A DNA stretch of 36,203 nt from positions 1 to 36,203 of the forward strand of contig JARVJX010000004.1 of assembly GCA_029775995.1 (NCBI GenBank). Reading direction: 5' to 3'. The translations under genes and the position numbers were made by a program. Shown in pieces: positions 7,709 to 17,891 of the stretch (its first letter is position 1; each line of letters starts with the position of its first letter). The notes beneath the pieces are model-generated. The model did no database searches. It saw nothing but the letters and a program-made list of their open reading frames with translations, and was not told the DNA's origin. The stretch is from Nitrososphaeria archaeon. Lineage in GTDB: Archaea; Thermoproteota; Nitrososphaeria; Nitrososphaerales; JARVJX01.

Positions 7709-8721
7709 AGAATCAGCCCCTTCATTTCAACCTCTCTTATCAGTTTGTGGGCTTCTAATAGGTGCTTATACCATTTTACGGTTATAGTTCTTGGGTCGTC
7801 TGGATTTAATTTCCCATCTTTTAGGGCAGCGAATACTTCTTTTGCTCCTTCCTCTATTGTATGTTCTGCTTTAAAGTTTAATGTTTCTTTTATTTTGTTA
7901 AAGTTTACCCTGTAGCTTCTTTTGTCCGGTGAACCGTACCATTCGTAGTTAAAGGGCATATTGATGGATTCTGCAACGAGTCTGGCTAGGTCGAAGATTT
8001 GGATGTTTTGATCGTTGCTCCCAACGTTGAAGATTTGTCTATTAACAAGCTCCTGTTCAGCTTCTAAAACTTTTATGAAGGCATTTGATGTGTCTTTTAC
8101 ATGTACGAAGGGGCGCCACTGTTTTCCATCTCTCATTATGGGGATTTTACCATTTTTGTAAAAGCCTAAAACCATTCCATTGATCGCCAAGTCAAATCTC
8201 ATTCTAGAGGAGTATCCATAAACAGTTGCTTGCCTAAGCACTGTAACAGTAAAGGATTTGTCTGCCAGAAGCAGAATTTCCTTTTCAACTAAAACATTAG
8301 CCTTGGCGTATGTAGTTAATGGGTTTAAAGCTGATTCCTCTGTTAACAGCCCATCTTGGAAGCCGTAAACACTACAGGTGCTTGCAAGCACATACTTCTT
8401 AACCCCATACTCTCTTGATAACTTTGCAACTCTAACCCTTCCCTTATAGTTTATTTCAAGCGTTTTTTGCGGGTCAAGCTCGCCTGTAGGATCGTTTGAA
8501 AGTGAAGCAAGATCAAATACGGCGTCCACTCTTCTTAGGATTTCTGGCTCGAACCATCTGATGTCATCTTTTATGATCTCAATTTTGTCTGCAATTTCCT
8601 CTATGGGCTTCATTCCAAAAAAGAACCTGTCTAGACATAACACGTCGTAGCCATTTTCTAGTAGAGATCTGCACAATATTGAGCCTATATATCCTCCCCC
8701 GCCAGTAACTAAAACCCTCAC
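7705..8721 (-). CDS. NAD-dependent epimerase/dehydratase (extended SDR)
   Basis: VRVLVTGGGGYIGS Rossmann motif; likely GTG start at 8721, since the ORF-track N-terminal extension overlaps rfbC. Confidence 0.85.
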   Translation of the reverse strand: MRVLVTGGGGYIGSILCRSLLENGYDVLCLDRFFFGMKPIEEIADKIEIIKDDIRWFEPEILRRVDAVFDLASLSNDPTGELDPQKTLEINYKGRVRVAKLSREYGVKKYVLASTCSVYGFQDGLLTEESALNPLTTYAKANVLVEKEILLLADKSFTVTVLRQATVYGYSSRMRFDLAINGMVLGFYKNGKIPIMRDGKQWRPFVHVKDTSNAFIKVLEAEQELVNRQIFNVGSNDQNIQIFDLARLVAESINMPFNYEWYGSPDKRSYRVNFNKIKETLNFKAEHTIEEGAKEVFAALKDGKLNPDDPRTITVKWYKHLLEAHKLIREVEMKGLIL

Positions 8722-8737
8722 TGCTTGTTTCCCTCTC

Positions 8738-9241
8738 TTATTTGTGTGGGGGATAGAACCAGTCCCAAGGTTTGCCGACTCTTGGGTCGTCTTTTTTGCC
8801 ATTGAGAGATTCGGGTATTATATTTTTATCGTTCCATGGCCTACGTTCTTCATCAGGATTTTTGTAATTATATAATTTTGAGACGAAGTAGATGGTTAAT
8901 GAAGGGTTGTTTCCAATCGTTTTAGTTCCGTGCCAATAGTGGCCTGGAATCCTGACGATTTGTAATTTATGTTCGCTTGCTACGATCTCATCTAGTTCTT
9001 TTGTTTTATCATCGTAGGCGCATATTTTCATGGCACCTTTAACTACTATAAAGTAGTCTGTTTGGCCTCTGAGGTGTCTGTGCCAAGCTCTCACAATGTT
9101 AGGATAGCTGTATGAAAGGTTTGCCTGGGCTATCCATTCATCACCTAAAATTTCCTTCCAATCTTGGCGGAAAATTTCGCAGAAGAATCCCCTCTCATCA
9201 GGAATCTTCTTTAACTCAAATGTTTTTACTCCATCTAACAT
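8738..9241 (-). CDS. rfbC: dTDP-4-dehydrorhamnose 3,5-epimerase family protein
   Basis: 167 aa; DERGFFCEIFRQDW, AWHRHLRGQTDYFIVVKGAMKI, RIPGHYWHG cupin motifs. Confidence 0.88.
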   Translation of the reverse strand: MLDGVKTFELKKIPDERGFFCEIFRQDWKEILGDEWIAQANLSYSYPNIVRAWHRHLRGQTDYFIVVKGAMKICAYDDKTKELDEIVASEHKLQIVRIPGHYWHGTKTIGNNPSLTIYFVSKLYNYKNPDEERRPWNDKNIIPESLNGKKDDPRVGKPWDWFYPPHK

Positions 9242-9280
9242 TATTCTCCCTTTTTCAACAGGTGGAATTTATTTATTTCT

Positions 9281-10339
9281 TTATACTTCTACTTCTGAGT
9301 AGTCTCCCAAATGTAGCCTTATGGTGTTTTTTCTGTTGTTTTTTGTTACTTTTGCGTATCTACCTATGAGGCTCTCTTCTAGGCGGTCAACGTCTATTAT
9401 TTGGGTGTTTTCCATGATTACACAGTATTCTATGTTAGAATTTTTTATCTTAGTGTTATTTCCAACGCTCGTATATGGGCCAATAAAAGAATTTTCGATT
9501 TGGCAACTTCCACCTACTACAGCAGGGCCCCTTATGGTGCTGTTAACTATTTTTGCATCTTTTTCTATTTTAACTCTCCCCTCTACAGTGCTGTTGACTG
9601 TTTCACCTTTTATTTCACGTTTTATGTATGTGTCGAGGATTTTTGCGTTAGCCACCAAAACGTCGTCCTTTTTACCCGTGTCGAGCCACCATGTTTTTAG
9701 GATTTCAGCCTTTACTTTATAGCCCAAGTTTATCATTTCTTGTATTGCATCGGTTATCTCAAGTTCACCACGCCAAGAAGGTTTGATGCGCTCTATTACA
9801 TCGTGAATTTTGTTTGAGAATAAATAAGTGCCGACTATAGCAAGGTTGCTGATAGGTTCCTTGGGCTTTTCCACAAGTTTTATAATCCTTCCTTTTTCAT
9901 CCAGCATAGCCACACCGAACTTTGATGGGTCATCCACCTCCCTCAGCAGTATTAGCGCATCCAAGCCTTCTTTTTCAAATTTTTCCACGAAGCTTGTAAT
10001 TCCTTGGCCTAGAAGGTTGTCGCCCAAACACATAGCAAAATCTTCCTCACCTAAGAACTCTTTAGCGGTTTTAACAGCGTGCGCTAATCCTAAAGGTTCT
10101 TGTAAAATATACGTAACATTAAACCCCCAATTTGAGCCATCTTTAACATACTCTTTAACAAAGCTGCCAGTTTCTGGAGCAATTATCACACCAACGTCCT
10201 TAATCCCTACTTCAGCGACTTGGTCTAGAACATATCCTAAGATAGGCTTATTGGCGACTGGAATAAGCTGCTTAGCCAAAGTGAAGGTTAAAGGGCGAAG
10301 CCTAGTCCCTTTGCCGCCGCTTAAAACAAGGGCCTTCAT
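9281..10339 (-). CDS. rfbA: glucose-1-phosphate thymidylyltransferase, long form with left-handed beta-helix C-terminus
   Basis: MKALVLSGGKGTRLRPLTFTLAKQLIPVANKPILGYVL; C-terminal hexapeptide repeats. Start at the internal Met is favoured over 10375. Confidence 0.9.
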   Translation of the reverse strand: MKALVLSGGKGTRLRPLTFTLAKQLIPVANKPILGYVLDQVAEVGIKDVGVIIAPETGSFVKEYVKDGSNWGFNVTYILQEPLGLAHAVKTAKEFLGEEDFAMCLGDNLLGQGITSFVEKFEKEGLDALILLREVDDPSKFGVAMLDEKGRIIKLVEKPKEPISNLAIVGTYLFSNKIHDVIERIKPSWRGELEITDAIQEMINLGYKVKAEILKTWWLDTGKKDDVLVANAKILDTYIKREIKGETVNSTVEGRVKIEKDAKIVNSTIRGPAVVGGSCQIENSFIGPYTSVGNNTKIKNSNIEYCVIMENTQIIDVDRLEESLIGRYAKVTKNNRKNTIRLHLGDYSEVEV

Positions 10340-10531
10340 GATGATAGATTTTGTCTTTAAGAGGGTTCTTAGCACACTTTAAGCTTCTTCAGACGATCAT
10401 CCGCGTATTTTAAGGAGAATTTCTTCTTTTGTATTCTAACGAAAATTATTAGATTTGAATGTGCAGTACATACTGGAAGCAGAAAGTGTCTGTGGATACC
10501 GAAAATAACAAGACAGAATATCACTTAACTA

Positions 10532-11749
10532 TCAAAGCTTCCTGGCTTCTTTTATCCTAACACTGCAGCGCTTCTTGGCTTGCAACAAATCGTTGTAGAA
10601 ACAGACTCCATTAACTATTAAAAGCAAGAAGAGCAGGAGCACTACAAAATAGTAGGGTCTGTAAATAATATCTAAGGAATACGCAGTTTCCTCTATTATA
10701 AACTTGATAATCGCTTGACCATTACCAGGAAGCTTCAAAGATAGCATTATTTTATCCGCCGATAAACCAAAGTGTAATGTAGACCTTCCACCATCGAGAA
10801 TATGGAGAGGAGCCGAAATACTGGTATATTGTTTTTGGTTAATCACGTAGTTCGTAGCAATACCTTCAAAATTTCCAGTAGAAGGGTTGTAGGAATATAG
10901 TGCTACAATTCCCGTGGTCTTTAAGAGTCCTGAAATGTCAATCTCTACTTCAACTCCTAACATTCGATCTAAAATTACTTTGTCTACGTACCAAACGCCA
11001 GCGAAAGGTAGATAACCAAGAGATAGAAAACGAACTTTATGCAGTATGTCCTTTGAACCAGCCCTAAATGCATAGTGTGGAGAGTCCAAATAAAAGACGT
11101 GGCGTTTCCAACCTTGATGATCATCGACAAAGTACCATGAAATGAAACCACCGCCAGGTTCAGACTCTAGTCTTAGTTCTACAGTGCTCCCTGAACCTCC
11201 CCCATACCAATAGAGAACTAGAATATCATATGTAGACCAGTCAGCTTCAGAGAGAAACCCATAATCGTGTATTAATCTCCATAAACTATGGTTGCCGTAC
11301 GTTGTGATATTAACTTTATAACTGTTCAATCCGTTATTGACGAATATATTGTCGTCAGTTGCACTTCCGATTCCTAGAACCCCCGTTCCAAGCAGATCAA
11401 CTGACCAAAAGGATGCCTGGTTATCGTCTGCCACGACCATGGGCTCGTTTTCTTCTATTTCATTACTTATGCAAAAGATTCCATTAATATTGTTTGAAGT
11501 CAAATCTTTAGCTAGCTTGATATCCATACTATTCTTTACATTACATGATGAAATTGATGAATGTAGATAATGTATGTCGTGCAAAGTTACGCTAGGCTTG
11601 GGCTCCAGAATCCTTATTGGCTTTTGCGTTATAAGAAGGCTAGGCTTTACCAAGGGAATATAAATCACCCAAGCAACTATAAGAAACGCGACAACAAACA
11701 GTACAACATGCTTTCCCCTTAGCTCTATCTTTATTCCATCATCACACAA
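10532..11749 (-). CDS. membrane-anchored extracytoplasmic protein with possible carbohydrate-binding domain
   Basis: 405 aa; N- and C-terminal hydrophobic segments; aromatic/Gly-rich central region (YDILVLYWYGGGSGSTVELRLES...GWKRHVFYLDSPHYAFRAG...) resembling CBM/galactose-binding-like beta-sandwiches. Confidence 0.5.
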   Translation of the reverse strand: MCDDGIKIELRGKHVVLFVVAFLIVAWVIYIPLVKPSLLITQKPIRILEPKPSVTLHDIHYLHSSISSCNVKNSMDIKLAKDLTSNNINGIFCISNEIEENEPMVVADDNQASFWSVDLLGTGVLGIGSATDDNIFVNNGLNSYKVNITTYGNHSLWRLIHDYGFLSEADWSTYDILVLYWYGGGSGSTVELRLESEPGGGFISWYFVDDHQGWKRHVFYLDSPHYAFRAGSKDILHKVRFLSLGYLPFAGVWYVDKVILDRMLGVEVEIDISGLLKTTGIVALYSYNPSTGNFEGIATNYVINQKQYTSISAPLHILDGGRSTLHFGLSADKIMLSLKLPGNGQAIIKFIIEETAYSLDIIYRPYYFVVLLLFLLLIVNGVCFYNDLLQAKKRCSVRIKEARKL

Positions 11750-11798
11750 ATATAACTACCCGTTTGGAGACTGTTAAACCCTATCTGACTTTCCTCAC

Positions 11799-14102
11799 TT
11801 ATTCGAGTTTGTTTCTAACTTCAAATATAAATACCTCTCCTGATATTGAACGAATAAATTTAAAATATTTAGAGTCGTAGAACAAACTGAGCAGGAGGTT
11901 GTCAATGAACATTGCAGGTTTAAGCGAGAAATCAAGGGATTCCTGATGCGTCCAAGCGGAGGTTCTCGTGCTGATCACTACTACATAAGTAAAATTCTTA
12001 ATCCTTAAACCGTTAATGTGATAGTGGCTTTCAGGCGGTATGCGATTAGTTAATGTATGGATTGCATTATAAGCTGTTCTACTACTGTTTGCTCGAAATA
12101 CATTATCTCTTAGGTATTGAAGTGTTTCTTTAGAATCAATACTCATCTCCTCTACTTCCATTACTCTATCTATAAGCCAGATGGTATTAGAAAGTGGTGT
12201 CATTAACCACATGGTAAAATAGTCACTTATAATTATCAAATTCCTTGACATATTTCTCCTTATGAACATAGATGCTTCGAATTCTGCAGGCGTAAAATAT
12301 GTTTGAGCACGTTGTTCAGAGGGTATGCTTTCGTTTCTATATGAAAACCTAGCATAAATAGGTTGAACCAAAAACGGCGTGGTGGTCACCAAAAACAGGA
12401 CAAATATGATAGTGGCAAGTTTCAGCTGAGAGAATCTCCTCTGAACAATTATTATGAACTTTATGTTAGTAGCTCTATATAACAGTTCAGACAACAAAAA
12501 AATCATCGCTGTTGTCATAAATGGGTTAAGGTACTTATATACACGATAGGTCCAAATTATAGGAGCAAAATACGTGATCAATAACATAGAAGACATAATC
12601 GACGTCGGTATCATATGCTTCCTTCCTGCCAACAGAAGATACGTTTGTGAAACCACAAAAAAGATGATTATTGCTTCTCCGTTCCCATAAAGATATTCAT
12701 CAAACTTGAAAAAGAAATCCACATCCCATTGTACATGAAGATATGGTATAGACATAATCCCTAGGTCTAGTACCTTTATTCTCTGCAGAACGACCCAAAA
12801 TAGTGCTACGAGGGCAACTAAACGTGTTAGAATGATTGGTGAAAGTACTATCCTTCCATGTCTCTTTTCTTTTTGAAAAAGCGAAACAACTCCATATAAT
12901 AGTAAAACTGCGACAAATAATAACCCCTCATGAACATGTATTAGGAAAGAAGTAAAGGCGATCAAGTATAACACTATGAATACCGTTCTTAGTTCAATAT
13001 CTTGAAAAAGATATTTGCCAATCACGAGTATCAAGAAAAAAAGGGCAGGCAAAAGCAGTGGTTTTATCTCAAACACAAAGGTACCTCGCGGCAGCCCTAA
13101 AGTTGGGTCTTCAAGGAGGTGTATAAAATACAGAAAGACAGAGATGAGACCAACTGAGATACTGCCTTTTACAACATTCTTTGTATGTCTTTTTCCACAT
13201 GCTTGGCTGCTATTAACTAAAAGCAAAGCGAATGGGAACATCGAGTAGAAGATGGTACTGCCTTTAAAATGTTGGGCAGGTATATCAAAGAAAAGCATTC
13301 CTGTAGGGTCTTTTCCTCCGGACATTATGAATGAAGATATTAAAGCGCCTAATAAAGAAAGTCGGTTGTCCTGAATCTTATCTTGAAGATAAAGAAAAAT
13401 TCCACAAGCAAATAAAGCTGCAAGGAGATATCTGGCCATCCATACGACAGGTAGTGGGTCCAGATGGAAAAAGTAAGAAGGTATAGCAACTAAAATGACA
13501 TCAGGCAACCGAGCGTCAAGCATAAGGTGGTAATTCTCAATCGCCAGCGTCGATGGTTGAATTATAGCTCGAGCTAAATCATGGTTAAGTCCAAACAGAG
13601 GATACGGTATATAGGGAATCGATATTAGTACTGGCAATATCCCTATAAACGAGGAAGCTACTAACATGCAGATACTTCTTACTGATACGTTAAATTGTTT
13701 GTAGTGTGATGGGCATACGAGAAATGCAATAAAAAGCAAACACACTATTACTGCAAAGAACATATAGAATAGCCCCTGACGTTGTAGTAAGCCTGCTACT
13801 AAGCTAACCCCACATATACCCGCCATCCAGAATATAAAAAATTTGACAGCCTTACTTTCTGTAACCCCTATGGAAATATTTGTGACCTTGTTTACTAATA
13901 AAATGAAGACCCTACCGATCTCATACGGGACTGTGATCATAACCGGTAGTGCTAAAATTGTCCATAGATATTCAGGTACAAAATCAGAGCGGAACATTGA
14001 GACAACAAATCCTACGAGTAAATAGCCCAAAATGACTAGATTAGAAAGTCTGGTTCTTACATATACAGGTAAGCTTATGTTAACCAAATTTAAGAAATTC
14101 AA
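11799..14102 (-). CDS. large multi-pass membrane protein of unknown function in glycan cluster
   Basis: 767 aa, many TM segments, located among glycosyltransferases. Confidence 0.55.
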   Translation of the reverse strand: MNFLNLVNISLPVYVRTRLSNLVILGYLLVGFVVSMFRSDFVPEYLWTILALPVMITVPYEIGRVFILLVNKVTNISIGVTESKAVKFFIFWMAGICGVSLVAGLLQRQGLFYMFFAVIVCLLFIAFLVCPSHYKQFNVSVRSICMLVASSFIGILPVLISIPYIPYPLFGLNHDLARAIIQPSTLAIENYHLMLDARLPDVILVAIPSYFFHLDPLPVVWMARYLLAALFACGIFLYLQDKIQDNRLSLLGALISSFIMSGGKDPTGMLFFDIPAQHFKGSTIFYSMFPFALLLVNSSQACGKRHTKNVVKGSISVGLISVFLYFIHLLEDPTLGLPRGTFVFEIKPLLLPALFFLILVIGKYLFQDIELRTVFIVLYLIAFTSFLIHVHEGLLFVAVLLLYGVVSLFQKEKRHGRIVLSPIILTRLVALVALFWVVLQRIKVLDLGIMSIPYLHVQWDVDFFFKFDEYLYGNGEAIIIFFVVSQTYLLLAGRKHMIPTSIMSSMLLITYFAPIIWTYRVYKYLNPFMTTAMIFLLSELLYRATNIKFIIIVQRRFSQLKLATIIFVLFLVTTTPFLVQPIYARFSYRNESIPSEQRAQTYFTPAEFEASMFIRRNMSRNLIIISDYFTMWLMTPLSNTIWLIDRVMEVEEMSIDSKETLQYLRDNVFRANSSRTAYNAIHTLTNRIPPESHYHINGLRIKNFTYVVVISTRTSAWTHQESLDFSLKPAMFIDNLLLSLFYDSKYFKFIRSISGEVFIFEVRNKLE

Positions 14103-15441
14103 AGATCTTCTTTTTTAGATACAGAATGCCCATTGATTTATATGCCTTCCTTGCATAGTACAGCATAACTAAAAAGTCTATTAGATGGTTGATTCTGGGT
14201 TGAACCCTACTTGTAACTAACTTGTAATTAGGACTATTCTTATCGTTCGCAAATCTAGGCTGCTTGCAGAATTCATTAAGGGGTTTGGCAGCTGAACTCG
14301 CAGCGAACTTATCTATAGCTAATCTTCTTGAATTTGAAGCCATTAAATCCCTTAAATTTTTATCATTCAGAATAGTTAGAATAGCTTCTTGCACATGATG
14401 GTGACTATAAGGAGGTACACTGATACCTGCTTTATGCTTGTTGATCAGTTCAGCTAGCTCATCGCCCGTGGTAGAAATGACGGGGAGACCCGCCCACAAG
14501 CTATCTATAACGCGAGTCCTGAGCGAAAAGATGGTCTCTAAGTGTAATCCGTGGAGATTAATAGCTACATCTGATTCAAGATATATCTGCTCCAGTAATT
14601 CGAAGGGAACCCAGTCAATGAAGAATACAGTCTTACCGAGTAACTCCATTGCCTTAGCTTTATTAATGGCTTCTTGATACTTATTTACCAACACTAGTTC
14701 AGCCTTAGGATTCTTAGCACCTACAACTATCATTTTTATGCTGTTAGTTTCACTTGCTACTAATTTCATTGCTTTTAAAGCGGTTTCAAAGTCAAACCAA
14801 GGATAAAGCCCTCCGCACCATAACACCACTTTATCATCCTCATCAACATATTTCCCTCTTAATAGAGCAGTATCAGTTCGTCGGTTAGGCGGCCTATTTG
14901 GCACACAATATGGTACGATAGAGATTAGATCTTTACCATAAGTCAAAGGAGTTATACGCCCAAGGATGGCTAACATGCCTAGGTAATAGTAAACTTGGCT
15001 TTGGTTGCCGCAAATAAAGTAGTCCCCCTTTTGGAGCGCTTTAGCGATTCTGGGAAGGACCCTTGCAAAAGAATATGTAGCAATTGACGGCTCAACAAAA
15101 AGATATTCATTCAGAATTGGAGCATACAGGTCCACCACTGTTGGAACAGAAGGATTTGACGTAAAGTATGTTGAGGCTGCTCGTCCCCACTGAGGAATCA
15201 CCACGACATCAAATGTTCGCGCCAATTTTCTTAAGGTAAATCTGGACCATTTAACGAAATTTAGGGGGTAATTCCTATTACTTAATGTACTAGCCGTAGG
15301 TTCAGCTATCGATACATTATGACCATACTCTACGAGTTGCAAAGCGAGTCTCAAGATTCGTAAGTCGGGACCAGCTACAAGCCCCTTCTCGTCACATAGA
15401 GGCGAATTCGAGACAAAGAGAATAGAGGTCATTAAATTCAC
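14080..15441 (-). CDS. GT4-like glycosyltransferase
   Basis: VLWCGGLYPWFDFETALKAM, FFIDWVPFELLEQIYLESDVAINLH, RVIDSLWAGLPVISTTGDELAELI. Confidence 0.8.
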   Translation of the reverse strand: MNLMTSILFVSNSPLCDEKGLVAGPDLRILRLALQLVEYGHNVSIAEPTASTLSNRNYPLNFVKWSRFTLRKLARTFDVVVIPQWGRAASTYFTSNPSVPTVVDLYAPILNEYLFVEPSIATYSFARVLPRIAKALQKGDYFICGNQSQVYYYLGMLAILGRITPLTYGKDLISIVPYCVPNRPPNRRTDTALLRGKYVDEDDKVVLWCGGLYPWFDFETALKAMKLVASETNSIKMIVVGAKNPKAELVLVNKYQEAINKAKAMELLGKTVFFIDWVPFELLEQIYLESDVAINLHGLHLETIFSLRTRVIDSLWAGLPVISTTGDELAELINKHKAGISVPPYSHHHVQEAILTILNDKNLRDLMASNSRRLAIDKFAASSAAKPLNEFCKQPRFANDKNSPNYKLVTSRVQPRINHLIDFLVMLYYARKAYKSMGILYLKKKIFEFLKFG

Positions 15442-15579
15442 GTAGCTAAATGGTCCAGAATAGCACAGCCTCTATCTATAATTTCCACACATCACCATTA
15501 ATAATAAAAGAGGTAACCAGAATGGGATGTGTCATGGGTTTTGGTATCTTTTATCCACCACAACAACAGACAGGATATC

Positions 15580-16749
15580 TCATATGTTCTGAAATAGGAT
15601 GTCCATATAGTTTTTGCAAAATCTTAAAAAACTGAATTTGCTTTCTACGTAGTCCCGTCCTCGCATACCCACGGCTCTAGCTTTCGGACTATTAGGTGGA
15701 TATTGTTGCAGAATATTCGCTATGTCTTCTATGCTTTCTGCAAGAAAGTAATGTTCATTATCAACTAACCCTTCAAACCCGTCTATAGCCTTAGAACTCG
15801 CTATTATTGGTATACCCCAGCCTAGAGATTCAAGGACTTTGATCCTTTGGCTTGTGTGTTCTTTAGCAGAGAAGTAAGGAAAGAAGCTAAAACCACTTTT
15901 TAGATAAAGACTTTTTAATTCTTCATCAGGAAGATATCCCATAAATCTTACGATACCAGCTTGTACCATCGGATGAACAGCGTAGCTGAACACAAAGTGT
16001 GCTGGGCCGCCAATTATAAGAATCTTTAGTGGAATTTGTCGAGCAGTTAATATTTCAGCAAGGTTGAGAAGTTCTTCTATAGCCTGCCTATTCTCTTTTT
16101 CTTTCATTGATCCGACAAACAGACCATAATTCTCTCTTTTAGACACTAATTTTTCTTTAGATGGGAGATCATCAATACAATTTAGAAGGAAGTTTAGCTT
16201 ATTTGGTTTTAAGATTGCCCTTAGGATTGCTAGATCCTTAGCAAACGAAGTAATGACCTTAGAAGTTAGCTTTAGCATACTTATTTCATATGCCCAAATA
16301 AGTAGTAGTTTAACTTGTCTGGTTTCCAATAAGCTATATAGCCTTATGTCATCACCAATAGTCATCCCTCTTCTGAACAAATTTACAATGATCGCTGGGG
16401 GGGCGCAATATGTTCCATGGTATTGAAAAATTGTTTTTTCTTTTCCACTAAGACGTAGTAAGAGTGGTATACTCTTTATCCAGAATATTAAAAGAGCTAG
16501 TATCTTAATAGGTGGAATTAGGTCTAATTTTTTCCTTGAAATTCCAAGTCTAATATACTTTAAGCGGATTGAATTTTCAGTTGAGATTATTGTATCTTTA
16601 AATAAAGGGGTTATTACAGTAACTCGTAGGTTTCTTTTTGAAAGACATTTGACCATACTTAAGATACGCCTAGCCCCTCCTTCAAATGGAAATATAGACG
16701 TAGAAAGTATAATGCACTCATGATACTTCATTGTTGTCATGCGCTGCAA
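15580..16749 (-). CDS. GT4-like glycosyltransferase
   Basis: FPFEGGARRILSMVKCLSKRNLRVTVITP; GYLPDEELKSLYLKSGFSFFPYFSAKEHTSQRIKVLESLGWGIPIIAS. Confidence 0.8.
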   Translation of the reverse strand: MQRMTTMKYHECIILSTSIFPFEGGARRILSMVKCLSKRNLRVTVITPLFKDTIISTENSIRLKYIRLGISRKKLDLIPPIKILALLIFWIKSIPLLLRLSGKEKTIFQYHGTYCAPPAIIVNLFRRGMTIGDDIRLYSLLETRQVKLLLIWAYEISMLKLTSKVITSFAKDLAILRAILKPNKLNFLLNCIDDLPSKEKLVSKRENYGLFVGSMKEKENRQAIEELLNLAEILTARQIPLKILIIGGPAHFVFSYAVHPMVQAGIVRFMGYLPDEELKSLYLKSGFSFFPYFSAKEHTSQRIKVLESLGWGIPIIASSKAIDGFEGLVDNEHYFLAESIEDIANILQQYPPNSPKARAVGMRGRDYVESKFSFLRFCKNYMDILFQNI

Positions 16750-17660
16750 TCCATTGACCGAGCATAGTCTATAAATCGTCGTATCCCCGCTCTAAGTCTA
16801 AAAGGTTGTCTTTGCAAATATTTACTAAGAAGAGTAATGTCAGCCAGAGTATTATCAAAGTAGCCCGGTGGTTTGGGTTTAAACACAGGTTGAATATGTA
16901 CTCCCAGTTCGTCGTACATAATTCTGAGAAGGTCAATAAATGATGTAGATTCGCCTGACCCCACATTTAACACTCCTTCAACATCATACTCGATTACTTT
17001 AATACAAGCTTCGATTATATCATCAATATAGACAAAATCCCGTTTCTGTGAACCATCACCATATAGGATTGGTCTTTGTCCTCTAAGCAGATCAAATAAG
17101 AATAGACTAACTACACTTGCAATATCACCTTTACGTTCTTCACCAGGACCATAACCAGCAAATATTCTTAAGCCAACATTACTAACTTCTGTGTAACTCT
17201 TTGCAATTTCTTCACATATGAGTTTTGAAAGACCATAAAGATTGGTTGGACGAGTTGGAGAGTCCTCTCGATGTGGTGGTGATGTGTTCCCATATACGCT
17301 ACTACTGCTAGCATAAACAAGCTTACGAACATTTCTTCGTTTGCAAAATTCGCATACTCTTATCATCCCTATTATACAATTCTTCATCATTCCAATAGGG
17401 TCTTTTCTAAACAAAACATCTGAAGAAGGGGCAGCAAAATGAAAAATAATAGTGGGATTAACATCTAGCAGCTCGTCGATGTCAAGCACATTACCAAGTA
17501 TAAACTTGCAAGGAATATCCATAATTGTCTTCTTATTTCCAGACGATAGATCGTCTAAGACCGTAACATCTGCTCCGTATTGGACTAGCCTTTTCACTAA
17601 ATTACCCCCTATGAAGCCAGCACCACCAGTTACCAGTACTCTAAGACCTCTCCAGTTCAT
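16737..17660 (-). CDS. NAD-dependent epimerase/dehydratase (GalE-like)
   Basis: LVTGGAGFIGGNLVKRL; SSSVYGNTSPP; YGLSKLICEE. Confidence 0.85.
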   Translation of the reverse strand: MNWRGLRVLVTGGAGFIGGNLVKRLVQYGADVTVLDDLSSGNKKTIMDIPCKFILGNVLDIDELLDVNPTIIFHFAAPSSDVLFRKDPIGMMKNCIIGMIRVCEFCKRRNVRKLVYASSSSVYGNTSPPHREDSPTRPTNLYGLSKLICEEIAKSYTEVSNVGLRIFAGYGPGEERKGDIASVVSLFLFDLLRGQRPILYGDGSQKRDFVYIDDIIEACIKVIEYDVEGVLNVGSGESTSFIDLLRIMYDELGVHIQPVFKPKPPGYFDNTLADITLLSKYLQRQPFRLRAGIRRFIDYARSMDCSA

Positions 17661-17891
17661 AGGTATCCATTAACCTATAGTTCTAACTAACGCATCGTTT
17701 CTGGGCACGTTTCTTTACAAAAGAATACATAAAGCAGATAACCGATGAACACTGGATACAGAATTAAAACATAGCTGACTTTGTTGACCTCTTTTCTGAT
17801 TGAGCTATTGGACTATCAGGTCTCTGCAATGGAATCCAAATACTTATAACAAGGAGTTTGTATAGTGAGTAATTTGTAATAAGCAATAATA

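Noticed and set aside
9112-10382. Plus-strand ORFs 9112-9369, 9321-9722, 9401-9700, 9828-10382
   Set aside because: Antisense to clear rfbC/rfbA genes; low-complexity translations without family motifs.
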